DNA of 64,000 nucleotides from Coptis chinensis (taxonomy: Eukaryota > Streptophyta > Magnoliopsida > Ranunculales > Ranunculaceae): contig CM027383.1 of assembly GCA_015680905.1 (NCBI GenBank), positions 35,586,501-35,650,500 of the forward strand, read 5' to 3'. Below the pieces are notes generated by a model. It was not told the DNA's origin. It did not search any database and saw only the letters and a list, made by a program, of their open reading frames with translations. The position numbers and the translations under genes were made by a program. Below, piece after piece: positions 40,595 through 52,914 of the stretch; positions within the stretch are counted from its first letter, which is position 1; the number at the start of each line of letters is the position of its first letter.

Positions 40595-43173
40595 ATGTCG
40601 AACGAAAGTATTGAATCTTCAACTCGAAACAACTCATCTTCTTCAGCTTCGTCATCATAAAGGACTAAAACTGACAAACCAGAATGGTGTGCCACGTATC
40701 TGGCTAATGGCTTATCATGCCATCCTTTTGAGATTGTGGACTCGGAGTCTGAGCGCGAAGTTATGGACGACCATAGCATATGGAGTAGTGGCTTGAACCC
40801 TTGTTTTCCAAAAAGACTCAACTTAGACATAGTTAAAGTTGCCTACCAAATACCAGACTCCATCCATCTTCGACATTATGTTGGAAGTACTAAAGGAACT
40901 CGATGCCAAAGTGGCGATCCTCACACAACCATTATTACTATTGGGCAACTAGCTGCTAGTTTGCGCCTTCCCTTATCTAACCTCAATCGAGAGGTACTGA
41001 ACTATCTGACCATTTCTCCTGGCCAAGGCACAGGAAATTTCTGGAGATTGCTGCACATTTGTAATTTTTATAATTCTCACCTTGCATCTGATGTCCGGAT
41101 ATCCCAAAGAATTTGTCTTATTGACATTCAAAAACACTATACATTTGTCGAACGTAACGAGAAGAATAAAAATGGTATAAAAGAGCCTAGTGGTTATTTT
41201 TATCCCAAAAAATGAATTAACCGCGCAGGCATTATAAGGACAAACCGAGATAGTAATTTCAGATGGCCATTATACCCTATCGTTATATCTGGGCAATGGG
41301 AGTCATCTGCTTCGATTGCTATTCCATCCTTGGCATATCCTGTTTTTAACATTAGAGGTATGTTATTTTACAACACCCCATCCCTTGAATCCTTCTTTGA
41401 ATCCTCTATCTCGGACCTGCTATCTGACTGGTCTATCGTTGTGACCTTGTTTCAGTACCAAAACCAACCTCGTTGAAAAGTCTTGGAGAATCTACTATAG
41501 TAATGGATCTTCTAAAAGGCACTGATGAAAAAATCACTACTCGAACTGGTGCTGATAAATACAGCAATCCAAAATTGAATATCGATCTTCCAGATATCGA
41601 CAATTATGTCTCTCCTTTATACTTCTTAAAAAGCACCGTCCTTCGAGGTCAAGATTCTTTACCTCCCCAATCTGTTATGCCATGCAAAACTATTCCATGT
41701 CCCTTACAACCTTGTTTCTCTGATAAAGTATTAAGAAAAACATTTGATTCCACTGAATTGCCTACAAACACTCCTCGATGTTATTTTGATTATATACTAA
41801 ATGGTTTTAACATGACTGAAGATCTTTTTCCCAAAATCAAACAAGAAATTCCCGATTTCTATAATTATCCCCTTTTGCAAGATGTATTTGATCATTACTG
41901 CTTATTGTACATAGATATGGGCTATCGCATTCCTCATGTTCAAGACAAATCCGCCAAACACCTGGAAAAGTTTCTGAACAAAGCAACAATTGGAAGCTCC
42001 TCCCAAGCTCCTACTCTTCCTCAAGAACCACCTACCAATACCAGTCTTCATCACAAGAAAAGAAAAGAAACTATTTTCACTAATGTACCTCGAACCTCGA
42101 AGGTACTAAAAACTGCCAAAACTACCAATACTGAACCATTTGTTCCTGTGCTTGCCAAATCATCCACCTTACCAGCCATTCACAAACCCACTAATCCTCT
42201 CACAACTTCAAGCTCCTCTTCGCATTCTGAAGCATTTGTCGCTAACTTTGTCCTTCGGAACAAAAAAAAAAAAATTCTAAATCTGCTTCTTTATTCTCTG
42301 ATCCTCCAACACCTGGCCTCGAGGAAGCTCTTGTTCTGAATACTATTCTCCCTCGAGATAGATCAACCATGGCTGAAATTGGCGCAACCGAACGTTTTCA
42401 CATATTGTGCTCCTCCCTTGAAAAGGTAAAGAAAACAACTTTGATCGTACTCTTATCCTCCTTTACTTATGATGTATATAATATATTCATGACCCCTATC
42501 TTCTTTTCAGGTTAAAGTTGCTGCTGTTGGCCAATTTGAGGATGATATGAGGACCTTACGTCTTCTTCGAGATGATAATGAGAAGCTGAAACAAGAGAAA
42601 GAGAGAGTACAACAGTCTTTGGAAGAGGAAAAGAAAAAACATGCTTCCACTTGCTCCCAACTCAATTCTGCCAATGCCGAGATGAAGAAATTTGTCGATG
42701 AGAATATTGAGTTGGTCAAGAAACTTAAGAAGGCTTATGAGGACCATACAGCGAGTCTTGATCAAGAAAAAATCAAAACAGCTGATCTCGAAGCAAAGAC
42801 CGCTATTCTTGAAGCAGAAGTTCATAATGCTAAACTCGATCTGTCCAATGCTGATACTCACATGAAATATTGTGTTACAACAATGAGGAGTTTCAGACCC
42901 TATCTCCCTGCTAACGTCATCACCGAATACAACTTGGATTCTGATGACAAAAGCGAAATGCCTTCTGACAGCGCTGCCCGTGATCCTGAACAAGATGTTG
43001 TGGACTCCACCACCCTAACTGTTGAAGTAGTAAATACAACAACGAGTACCCCAGTGTTCAATCCAGATTCATTTATCAACACACCTAGCTGTTTGGATGG
43101 ACCTGAAGTGTGGGATGCCCTCAACACCCTTCTGGAAAGCAAGCGCCTCGATGCGAAGCTCACCCAAAACTAG
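40595..43173 (+). pseudogene. Spliced antisense ORF of the Tat element ('gypsy-type transposase'-like plus coiled coil)
   Basis: A start codon at 40595 opens an S-rich stretch, soon broken by TAA. From 40736 the frame continues with LDIVKVAYQIPDSIHLRHY, LRLPLSNLNREVLNYLTISP and GTGNFWRLLHICN, the layout of the plant 'putative gypsy-type transposon' domain. A TGA lies at about 41213. Intron 1 is 41358-41455 (AGAG/GTATGT...TTTCAG). Exon 2 runs to 42425 with a frameshift at an A-run (42262-42274). Intron 2 is 42426-42510 (AAAAG/GTAAAG...TTTTCAG). Exon 3 encodes a long coiled coil (LLRDDNEKLKQEKERVQQSL, residues rich in E/K) and an acidic tail ending at 43173. Function is unknown; a structural or RNA-binding role is possible. 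Confidence 0.72.
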
Positions 43174-43392
43174 TCTTATCTATTTTATAGCCCTTGATTG
43201 TAATATTGATACAATGATCTAACTGTCTTTCTAGATTTCTTTACCCTCCTTTCGAATTATGGAAATAGATCTTTTTGCTTGTTATACACTCATCTTGTAT
43301 GCAATACATTTGATATTTATCATCCATACAATATATATATATATATATATTTCAATACCACTTCTAACCAACATAATATTGACACTTAGTGT

Positions 43393-44625
43393 ATTTTTTG
43401 AAACCTTAAAAATTGAATTTCGATATCACTCCAACTAAAAAACAGTATCGATACTTAATATATATTTTGAATTTTAAAAATCGAGTTTCGATACCACTCC
43501 AACTAAAAACAGTATCGATACTTAATATATATTTTGAATTTAAAAAACAAGTTTCGATACCACTTCAACTAAAAGCAGTATCGATACTTAATATATATTT
43601 TGAATTTAAAATCGAGTTTCGATGCCACTCCAACTAAAAGCAGTATCGACACTTAATATATATTTTGATTTTTTTTAAAAAAAAAAACGAGTTTCAATAC
43701 CACTCCAACTAAAAGCAGTATCGATACTTAATATATATTTTGAATTTAAAAATCGAGTTTCGATACCACTCCAACTAAAAGCAGTATCGACACTTAATAT
43801 ATATTTTGATTTTTGTTTTTTTTAAAAAAAACGAGTTTCAATACCACTCCAACTAAAAGCAGTATCGATACTTAATATATATTTTGAATTTAAAAATCGA
43901 GTTTCGATACCACTCCAACTAAAAGCAGTATCGATACTTAATATATATTTTGAATTTAAAAAATGAGTTTCAATACCACTTCAACTAAAAGCAATATTGA
44001 TACTTAATATATATTTTGAATTTTAAAAAACGAGTTTCGATACCACTTCAACTAAAAACAGTATCGATACTTAATATATATTTTGAATTTAAAAAACAAG
44101 TTTCGATACCACTTCAACTAAAAGCAGTATCGATACTTAATATATATTTTGAATTTAAAAAACAAGTTTCGATACCACTTCAACTAAAAGCAGTATCGAT
44201 ACTTAATATATATTTTGAATTTAAAATCGAGTTTCAATACCACTCCAACTAAAAGCAGTATCGATACTTAATATATATTTTGAATTTAAAAATCGAGTTT
44301 TGATACCACTCCAACTAAAAGCAGTATTGATACTTAATATATATTTTGAATTTAAAAATCGAGTTTCGATACCACTCAAACTAAAAGCAGTACCGACACT
44401 TAATATATATTTTAATTTTTTTTTTTTTTTTTAAACGAGTTTCGATACCACTCCAACTAAAAGCAGTATTGATACTTAATATATATTTTGAATTTAAAAA
44501 ATGAGTTTCAATACCACTTCAACTAAAAGGAATATCGATACTTAATATATATTTTGAATTTTAAAAAACGAGTTTCAATACTACCACTTCAACTAAAAGC
44601 AGCATCGATACTTAATATATATTTA
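43393..44625. repeat. 66-bp tandem repeat array
   Basis: About 18 copies of a 66-bp unit built as GTTTCGATACCACTCCAACT, then AAAAGCAGTATCGATACTTA, then ATATATATTTTGAATTTAAA. Three copies are longer because of T/A-runs (near 43672, 43812 and 44415). The unit length is a multiple of 3, so open frames run through the array, but they look incidental. It lies at the end of the antisense ORF. Confidence 0.95.
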
Positions 44626-44659
44626 ACATCGATATACCTCCATATATACCTTTGCTTTT

Positions 44660-45290
44660 GAATCGTACTTTTCAGACCTGGTATCGAGATGATAATCTAC
44701 AAATTACCAGCCTTTTTTGCTTACCTTTGCACCCTTTACCATGCTTACTTGTTCGCATTGCTGCTTAGAGATGGCTTTTTTAGCTGAACTTACCTTGCTG
44801 CTAAGAACATGATTCTTTGAACTGAACTCGACCTTGCTGCCAAGAACAAGATTTTATTGACCTGAACTCGCATTGCTGCCATGAATAGGATTTTTTTACC
44901 CGAACTCGACATTGCTGTCAAGAACTGGATTTTATTGACCCGAACTCGACATTACTGCCAAGAACTGGATTTTATTGACCTGAACTAGCATTGCTGCCAA
45001 GAACATGATTTTTTTACCCGAACTTGACATTGCTGTCAAGAACTGGATTTTATTGACCCGAACTCGACATTGCTGCCAAGAACTGGATTTTATTGACCTG
45101 AACTCGCATTGCTGCCAAGAACAGGATTTTATTTGACCTGGTATCGAGATGAGGATCTACAGATCACCAGGATTTTATTTGACCTGGTATCGAGATGAGG
45201 ATCTACAAATCACTAGGATTTTATTTAACCTGGTATCGAGATGAGGATCTACAGATCACCATGATTTTGTTTGACCTGTTATCAATCATA
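44660..45290. repeat. Second tandem-repeat region (two unit types)
   Basis: The first part repeats GAACTCGACATTGCTGCCAA and GAACTGGATTTTATTGACC in a unit of about 58 bp, around eight degenerate copies. The second part (45130-45280) repeats GACCTGGTATCGAGATGAGG and ATCTACAGATCACCAGGATT in a 56-bp unit. The two types share the GGATTTTATTTGACC junction. Unrelated in sequence to the 66-bp array. Confidence 0.9.
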
Positions 45291-45469
45291 TAATTCTAGA
45301 GATACCAAGATCTGCTATATATGTATAAACATATTGATTTTGCAAATGACAATATCTTTATTGAATGTATATCCTTGATTTAGAAAAAATACATCATGAA
45401 ACTTGAAATATTCTTTATTGATAAAATGCTTTCAAATTGCTTACATTTTGAGGCTTTGGTAATATTACA

Positions 45470-46242
45470 CCTTCAGCCGTTTTTAAGTAATAAGCCCCAT
45501 TGATTCCGACCTTGTGAATGATGTAAGGCCCATCGCAGCTTGCTGCTAGTTTTCCAGCCCCTTTTTCTTTAATAGATGAGTGACCACTTTCAAGACCAAA
45601 TCCCCTTCCTGAAAATGCCTTCCTCTTACTTTCTTGTTAAAAGTTTTTCTGAATTGTCTATGATAGGTGTCGAGCCTTACCCTTGCTTGATCTCTTGTTT
45701 CCTCAAGATTGAGAACTTCCGAAGCCATTCCTTCATCGTTTTGACCATTTAATAAGATTTTTGTTCTGGATGTCGACACCACCATTTCAGATGGAGTTAC
45801 TGCTTCCATGCCATAAGCCAAAGTAAAATGTGATTCGCCTGTGGCCGTTCGAGGTGTAGTTCTATAAACCCATAAAATGTTGTTTAGCTCATCCACCCAA
45901 AGACCTTTCTTGTCTTCTAACTTTTTCTTGATATTATCCATAATGGTTTTATTTGTTGCCTCGGCTTACCCGTTACCCTGAGCATAGTATGGCGCAGATG
46001 TGAAATGTTTATCTTTTAAGATTCCAAGAATGCTTTCACCTTTCCTCCCTCGAACTGAGGGCCATTATCTGATATAATGGCATATGGCAACCCATATCGA
46101 CATATGACTCGCTCAAAAAGGAAGTTTATGACATCCTACTCTTTGATGTGCTGCAAAGCGATGGCTTTTACCCACTTTGTGAAATAATCTATGACCGCCA
46201 ACATGAACCTTCTTTTGCCTCTCCCTAGTGTTAGTGGACCTA
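45470..46242 (-). pseudogene. Integrase of the Tat-lineage element (truncated)
   Basis: Core: IIGPLTLGRGKRRFMLAVID, YFTKWVKAIALQHI, then YGLPYAIISDNGPQFEGGKV (second D of the DDE triad). After stops and a frameshift around 45960-46040 the frame continues from 45941: LWVDELNNILWVYRTTPRTA, FTLAYGMEAVTPSEM, and the C-terminal GRHFQEGDLVLK. PRTATGE/AYGMEAV are typical of the Tat lineage. The N-terminal zinc domain is missing because element C is inserted at 46243. Confidence 0.85.
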
Positions 46243-46283
46243 TGATAAAAACTTTTAATTGTACATTTATTGGTTTTCTTGAT

Positions 46284-46350
46284 TAAGTCCGAGGTCCACA
46301 GTCCAAAGTCCGAAGTCCGAAAACCAAAGTCCAAAGTCCAAAGTCCGTTT
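46284..46350. repeat. Short AAGTCC/AAGTCCG array in the LTR end
   Basis: About nine units of AAGTCC(G/A) with interruptions lie close to the 3' end of the LTR, downstream of a GATTAAGTCC. No such array is in the LTRs of A and B. Confidence 0.8.
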
Positions 46351-47260
46351 AGTCGTCCATTTTAGTCAAGTTACTTTACTCACGTGGGTTTGGTAGGATA
46401 GGTCGAGTAAGGGATCGTCCAAACCTTAGGGCTCGGAAAAGGTTCACAACTGGAATTACAACTTTTGGTGAGTAGGATTTTAGGTTTTTTAGTTAGTTTT
46501 AATTAAATTAACGGTAATGCAAATAATATAACTTACTACAGTGATTTTGATGTAGGTAAACAAAGATAGAGAAACAGGGAGATGATTAATCATACTCATG
46601 CAAGAATCATTTTTCAACAGTTTATATTAACATATCACTACATCTCTAATTCGTCTCGTGTTCGGAGACAACGTCGAGTATTGATCCCTAGCGCATGCCC
46701 ACATCTCTGAGCCGCATTGCACTAGCATAAGGAATTGAACTAATATTTCATCTCTGGAATATCATTTCAGCTCTTGGCTCGATTCCACATCAGCTGGACA
46801 AATTGGAGAGTTGTCTGACACCATAGAGTCATGCGCGAGACATTTTAGGTCGCGCACGAGACTGTTCTGGAGCATCAGCACTCCAAATTTGTACAGTCTC
46901 AGTCATTTTGGGACCGGATGTCTAATCTATGCCTAATTCCTAAGTAATAATTCTAGAATATTAAAGAGTCAATCCGGATTCTCACACGAGCAGTATAACC
47001 TTCCCCCTGAGGGGGGGGATTAGCTCATGGTCATTGAAGGAATAATAAAACTTGCTGTATACATTAAGTAAATAAATGAAGGACATGAATTAAACTAGAA
47101 AAGAAATGACTGTTATTAAGGGTAAAATGACTTACACGATATTTAAGGCTGCTGAATGAAAATGACGAATGTAAGTCTTTGAAATAAAACTAACTAACTG
47201 CTAAGCTGATGCTAAAAAGCATGAAAATGCTGAAGACCGAATAATGAAGACCCCCCTTTC

Positions 47261-47270
47261 ATATATATAG
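47261..47270 (-). promoter_or_regulatory. TATA box of the element C LTR
   Basis: Minus strand CTATATATAT lies about 690 bp into the LTR, followed by GAAAGGGGGG. Confidence 0.6.
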
Positions 47271-47953
47271 GTTGGATGGCTGGAGAAAGATTAATTGGTT
47301 TTGTCCTGTAGTAAATTTAGATGTTCAAAACTTTGAAAATCAAAGTTTTGTCTTTACTTATTTGTCTTATCTTTTACCTTATTAAAGTTTCGTCTTTTAG
47401 CCAATTTCAATTCAAACCACCTGGTTTGAATTGGTACGTGTCTTCCATATTGCGAGGTGGCACCAAATTAAAGCCATCACTTGCCACCTGCCTATGCTGA
47501 CTCGTCATGCCTTTTGGGCCCACAGAGTGGGTCCTCTTAGTGTGTCTAGTGGCAACGCCAATTTTGGCGTTTTTACGACTTTCTGTCTTTGCGTAGAGTT
47601 CGTCGCCCGGGTCGCTATGGCAGTTTCACTAGCCAATGTCGGCATCCAGATTTATCAGATGTGAGCTTCGGAAGTTTACTACTTCTTTATATATGGACCT
47701 GTTCTGCACTGGTTTTGTTCTTTTGGAAACTTCGGCTCTAGTCAGGCTTTGTTAGGCTTCACTGGAGTTGAGTGGGAAACTTCAAATATTCCAGTATTTC
47801 CGTACTTTGATGCATGTTTTATCATTATATTCATTTTAAATGAGGAAACCTGCAAAAGTACGAAAATATAATTATTACATGATTATTAAACACATAATCG
47901 ACCAAAATGCTATGTCTCTCGGGGTTTAATATTACAGTTTTGGGTGCTTATCA

Positions 47954-47968
47954 CACCACTCCCAAACA
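47954..47968 (-). other. Polypurine tract (element C)
   Basis: Minus strand CTGTTTGGGAGTGGTG is adjacent to the LTR start; preceded by GCTTGAGGACAAGCAAAATG as in A and B. Confidence 0.85.
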
Positions 47969-48094
47969 GCATTTTGCTTGTCCTCAAGCAAAGAAGAGAC
48001 ATTAAAATGATAAATGGTCAAAAATGTGTTGTCCTAAGCTAAATCTCATTTCGCAGAGTGCGGTTGCATTGACCGTATACAACAAGGCCTTGAA

Positions 48095-48115
48095 CCACTA
48101 GGAATTCCCTAGTGG
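48095..48115. other. Conserved hairpin in the 3' noncoding region (element C copy)
   Basis: CCACTAGGAATTCCCTAGTGG; the stem is kept although the surrounding ORFs have diverged strongly. Confidence 0.7.
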
Positions 48116-49024
48116 ACAAGTTATAGCCTCGTGAGAGTTTTCTAGAGAAGATACTCACAAACTTCATTTATACTACAACGACTCAGTATCAAAGGCTTGT
48201 TTCCTTAATTAATCTCAGGTATCTAGACATCTCACTAGCGGGGGAAACAAGGATTTAATTCTTTCGAATTTCAAGTTAATATACATACAATAATCAAAAC
48301 ATCTACGTATGAGCATGCATGCAGTGATCTTATAATGAAATGTATGAGTAGGGCCGTTTTTGGATCCTTTGGATAGCGTCCTTAAATAGGTTCTTATAGG
48401 TATGTGTCGAAATACAATTTCTCTCTTATTTTTCCACTCAAGTTTTGCTATCTCCTGTGTGCAGTGGGCACACGTTTCCTCACATACTCAATGACAGTCA
48501 GAGGAACCGAGGTCAAGAAGTCACAACTACTACTTATTATCACACCATCCTACTCCTAATTGAGCTAGAGGTCTTTATTAGGTGTTATGGGGCTTAGGAG
48601 GTAGTGTTGAAGAAACTGGAATGGAAAATTCAAAAATGATAAGTATGATCGAGAGAATAAGGTTTTCGAGATATTTATACTAGAGAATCCTTATTTTCTT
48701 TCCTGCTTCTAACATGGGTTTCCATACTTGGATTTTTCAAGCTTTTGTATTCCCTTTTGATTTGATTTTTGGGGGGGAATTCTAACCTTGATATTTCTTT
48801 TGATTTTTGGAAACATATATTTTTTTTCCTTTTCTTTTCTTCTAAAACAGGTAACTGATTTTGATTTGTGACAAGGTTTTTCTCTTCATTTTTCTGCACT
48901 TCATCCTATTTCTCATACTCATCATCTAGGTAGGCTTATTTATTTATGGTTAATAGATGGGTAATGATTTTTTTTTGGTGAAGTAGAAAGGATTAATGAA
49001 AGGTTCAGTGGGACGACTAGCGGT

Positions 49025-49065
<41 letters not shown>

Positions 49066-49512
49066 GTGTGAATTTTTGGCTATATCGATCCAAGGAAGGC
49101 CTAAATTCTCGCCTAGGATTTAGGTAGTGATCAAGTAAGTAGACGTGTGAACTTCTCTATTCGGAAGAACTACTCCTCTGTGTCATTACTCATATATCAC
49201 ACATTTTGAGGCCTTTTTGTTAGATTCTTACAGGATATGGAAACTAAGTTGTCTAATCGTGGGTCCCATAAACTTACTGCTGTGTACATTTAATGATAGT
49301 CAGTGCATGAATGCTCATGAAAAGATGTAAAAACTATTGCATACGTATTAAATTATGTTTCTAAGAACAAGTCCTAATTCTGATGCTAGGGTGAGATTTC
49401 TAAATATTTTTCATCATAGAAAGGGAAACAAGAATTTGTCACTAAATACGTTTATTTAGACATCAAGTAAACTATATATAACTATGCATGCCTAATTTTT
49501 GCGAAAGGTTTT

Positions 49513-49527
49513 CACCACCCCCAAACA
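49513..49527 (-). other. PPT-like G-tract after ORF B (element C)
   Basis: Minus strand ACTGTTTGGGGGTGGTG, preceded by CTTTGAGGACA. It is a better G-tract than the true PPT of this element (GGGAGTGG). Confidence 0.65.
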
Positions 49528-49802
49528 GTCGGACGCTGTGTCCTCAAAGTGTTAAGAAGAAGAAAGAGTATACCTGAGAGGCTTGAGCAAAAATATAGCT
49601 GACATCTTCCACAGAAATTTATTATAACACACTATATATTATACATCATAAAAAAGCAGAAGCACATCTTGTTAGAGTAGCACACGTTAGGTTATTTATT
49701 TATTTCACATCAAAACGTAAAACAAATATGTACATGCATCAACTCACATTGCCCCAACCTTGAACTGGGGGATGGTCCATCCTTCCTTCGTCTCTGTAGA
49801 AA

Positions 49803-50720
49803 TGTCATTCCTTTGCATCACGCCAATCTATCATAGTTTTCCAGACTTCGCTCCACTTCCTCTTCTTTGTAGTGTCCAGATGAGCTATCATTTTATCATC
49901 ATTAGGGAAAGAACGAACTTTCTTTAGATCCCTTGCAGGGCATCTCCATGTCCGAAATCGCAAAGAACGAATTATCTTGTTTGTTGGACACATAGAGTCG
50001 ACCTTTACCCAGTCCTGAAAGGTGGCCGCAAATTGTGGGAAGTACGTCCTCACTATCCTGCATGCTATAACTGGCAGGGTGATATAGTGCTGCCGAAAAG
50101 ACAGAGCCTTCTTAAGATTCTCAATTACTAGGTCTGTAATGTCAAAGGCGGTATGTTGCTGGGCCAATGCATGGAATGTCTTACACGCCGACTTTGATGC
50201 AGGTGGAAAAATGTCAATCCCCTATGATGTTCGAAAGAATAAATAACATGGCGCTTCCAACATTCATGGTCATATCGGGCTAGTGGAATAGTGAAGTCCG
50301 GCCATCGGCCCGCCTTCGGACATGTTCATCGACGTGGGCAAGGCCATCGCCATACCGGGCAGCAAAAAATTCCCTAGAATAGTCATTAAAGTCATTCTCT
50401 ATCATGTATTGAATGGGGAGGTCCGCTAAAGAGGAGGAAGGTCTAGAGCCATAGCAACCGCTGTTGGCTCGTAAAAGAGTGTTAGGTGTTACCAATACGG
50501 ATTGTAAATCCATTCAAAGGGAACCCCAGATAGCGAGAGATCTTCCATGTGATCGTAAAAAATAAGTTGCCAAACCTGGGGAATATGTTTGCTCGAAAGT
50601 GTAGAATAAAGGGAGTTCCAACCAACTTCGTGTGATGAAATCTCTCGAGAGATGTCCATACGCAGGAGAATTCAGCAACGAATGGAAGGATTGTTCTGAA
50701 ATTATCTTTGGGGCTGCCAT
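49803..50720 (-). pseudogene. ORF B of element C (broken)
   Basis: The start at 50720 reads MAAPKIISEQSFHSLLNSPA and matches the ORF B starts of A and B. The N-terminal part (YSPGLATYFL) soon changes frame (50513-50280), and the C-terminal part is open at 50167-49805: RIVRTYFPQFAATFQDWVKV, PTNKIIRSLRFRTW, and MIDWRDAKE, which equals AWQDAKE of element B. Stops and at least two frameshifts make it non-functional. Confidence 0.7.
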
Positions 50721-50880
50721 AGTAGAAGACGTACAAAGAAAGATGCCACCTGTAGACAAATATTAATAAATATTAGAATAAGATGAGAATGATTAAGTAA
50801 AAACAAATTACCATAGGAAAATATCACTATAATTAAAAACTAAAAAGAAAATAACAAAGAACATAAAATTGCAAAATTTA

Positions 50881-51982
50881 AATGGTGTCATGGGCCCTAG
50901 TAACGGCGAGGATCCTTTTGTGGGAGGGATCCATTTATAAGATTTTCTATGCCGTCAATCCGTACAACAGCCCGTTGCAACATTTCGCTTTCTGTCTGGT
51001 AAATCTCAGCGTGGTTCTCCATTATGAGAGTGTGATTTGCCAAGAACTGGTTGTGGCTGTGCAAGAATTGTGTTTGTTCCTCTTCGTTTATTGTCCGCAG
51101 GTCCTAAAATTCAAGAAGAATGGTGATGATAATGTTCTGACGTTTGAATAATGTCATCAGTCCTTGTTGAATTAAACGAAGGCCTTCCATGGGATTAAAT
51201 ATGTTGCATAATGCATTTTTAGTGAAGATGTTGTCAGCGGAACAATCTTCGCCAGTTTCTGCACCGACATGGTTCTTTGCAACGTCGGGGTTCCAGAATC
51301 CGTTCCTACATACTGAGTGAATGGTAAGAATATTAGCTGTTCGAAGAGGTGTATGAGGAGAAGTACTAGAAAAACCCCAACGTATCATGATAAGTATCAC
51401 AATGGTTGGTAAAGGAGCTGCCTTTTTCCTGGCACATGCGATCGTGTTCTAGAGAAATTTAATAATGCAAAAATCATTGCAGTTACTCTGTAAGACCCAG
51501 AGTAGATGGAGGAGGGGTTTGGTTATTTCAGAAGTCTTAGACGTCCCAAGCACATTATGAGCTACCCATTGGATCACAGATAATTGGTTCTTTTGCAAAG
51601 ATCGTTAATAAACAATACGGTTTTTCCAGTTGTATTCGCCGTAAAGGATAGTTGCAAACATAAGATGCCTGATATTGTCGAAAGGTGAATCCTGAAAGTG
51701 TACTCCTTGGTTTGTAATAGGAATTTGAAGTACCTCAGAGATGATTTCCATAGTCAATTCATGCTCGCATCTGTTTGCACGGACAAAGAATTGCCTATTT
51801 TGGAAATAACCGCTTTTATAGAACAACAAGACCAATTCTCTGGAGTAAAAAGTCTGCTTATGATGTAAAAGAGGGTACCATCCTCGACGTAATATTTCTA
51901 TGTCAAAAAAGGGATGAAAAAGACCATTTTGGAAAATTTCCATAAAATTTTGCTCGGGCACGAAACTTCGAGTGAGGGCCAT
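50881..51982 (-). pseudogene. Extra ORF A-like copy in element C (broken)
   Basis: The start at 51982 reads MALTRSFVPEQNFMEIFQNG, followed by FHPFFDIEILRRGWYPLL and QTFYSRELVLLFYKSG. Stop at 51605, then a further part at 51400-51104 in another frame. The N-terminal half equals ORF A of the same element (ENLFENGMFAPFFDNEIHSR). Elements A and B have no such copy at this place. The right limit at 50881 is approximate. Confidence 0.65.
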
Positions 51983-52914
51983 TAAAGATGGAGTGGTGAA
52001 GAAAATTTTTTTTGGAAAAAGGGAAGTTAGATTTTTGAGGTTTCTATCCTTGTTATAAATAGGCACCAATCCGAAAATGTAAGAGATATGGATCGAGGTG
52101 TCACAGGGTAGTTAGACCACGTGTATCTTCTAAGATATGCGCAAAAGTAGATGTAGTGTGGATGAGAAGAATGAGGCATGTTACAAGGAGTGCCCCCTCT
52201 TTTTCCTTTTTTTTTTTTTTTTTTTAGCGTAAGTAGAAAGACAAGGAAAATGTAGATATACTATCACAATAAGATGTAAGAACGTACAACGGTATGGAAA
52301 CACAACATAATGATACGGGGAATGAAATACAAACCTAAATATTATATAGAACTATATGCCACATTAACAACATTACTATAATGAAACAAACAAGCATGAA
52401 GACTTGAGTAGCATATTCAATTTGCCGCTGCTCAAACTTTTCTAGTGCATCCATGAAGCTTGAAATTTGGAGCGGACTAAAAACGATTTTTAGAATAAAA
52501 AGTGTAAAGGGAAGAATATGAAATGAGTGAATGTGGAGGAAGTGTTGAACTTATTTATAGAAAGAAAATTGCCGTTTTCTGACCGTTTTCTGACTGTTTT
52601 TAGATGCGATTTCATGACCGTTTTCTTACCATTTTTTTGTGCGTTTTCATGACCGTTTAATAAAACGTTAGTTTATGGTAAAGTTTGTTGTTAAGTGTGA
52701 CATCTAAAATATATATGTATATATATTTATATATACCTATATAAATTATTATTACTAATATTATTATATATGTTCCTTCCTATATAATATAATATTAGAT
52801 ATAACTAATATATCCAGGTAGAAATTTTTAGGAAATAACCTACTATTAAGCTGGAAATGCAAATACGTAAATCAAATATCTGACATAAATATTATACAAG
52901 ATTGGAAAAATAAA
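51983..52914 (-). other. Spacer between ORF A and the extra copy (element C)
   Basis: No gene is seen. A TATA-like TATAAATA lies at 52559-52552 (minus strand), a run of T near 52206-52227, degenerate GACCGTTTTCTGAC-type repeats at 52565-52660, and a TA-rich stretch at 52700-52800. Confidence 0.55.
52552..52559 (-). promoter_or_regulatory. Internal TATA-like box upstream of the ORF A-like copy (element C)
   Basis: Minus strand TATAAATA, about 570 bp from the start codon at 51982, followed by CACTTCCTCCACATTCACTC. This corresponds to the ORF B TATA boxes of A and B. Confidence 0.5.

Larger units (their letters stand above)
39342..46242 (-). mobile_element. 3' half of a Tat-lineage Ty3/gypsy element
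   Basis: On the minus strand the order is integrase (46242-45470), tandem repeats (45290-43393), an ORF in the opposite direction (40595-43173, plus strand), PPT, 3' LTR. An antisense ORF and tandem repeats between pol and the 3' LTR are known for the Tat lineage (Grande, Retand, Ogre types). The element is cut inside integrase by element C at 46243; the upstream part would lie beyond the window. Confidence 0.8.
46243..47953 (-). repeat. 3' LTR of element C
   Basis: Minus strand: starts TGATAAGCACCC at 47953, ends ...TTTTTATCA at 46243, about 1.71 kb. It is only distantly similar to the LTRs of A and B apart from the ends. TATATATA lies at 47261-47269. An array of AGTCC/AAGTCC units sits near its end (46284-46350). 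Confidence 0.82.
47969..49802 (-). other. Long 3' noncoding region of element C
   Basis: No gene is seen in 1.8 kb. The hairpin CCACTAGGAATTCCCTAGTGG (48095-48115), TTATAGCCTCGTGAGAG (48120), GGCTATATCGATCCAA (49078) and a PPT-like tract (49513-49527) are in the same order and spacing as in A and B. A run of about 34 T is at 49029-49062. Confidence 0.7.

Noticed and set aside
43413..44252. Repetitive proteins of about 75 codons with a 22-residue period
   Set aside because: The frames follow from the 66-bp repeat length. They are not continuous across the array and have no plausible start region.
43393..44625. CRISPR-like array
   Set aside because: The whole unit repeats without unique spacers, in a plant retrotransposon.
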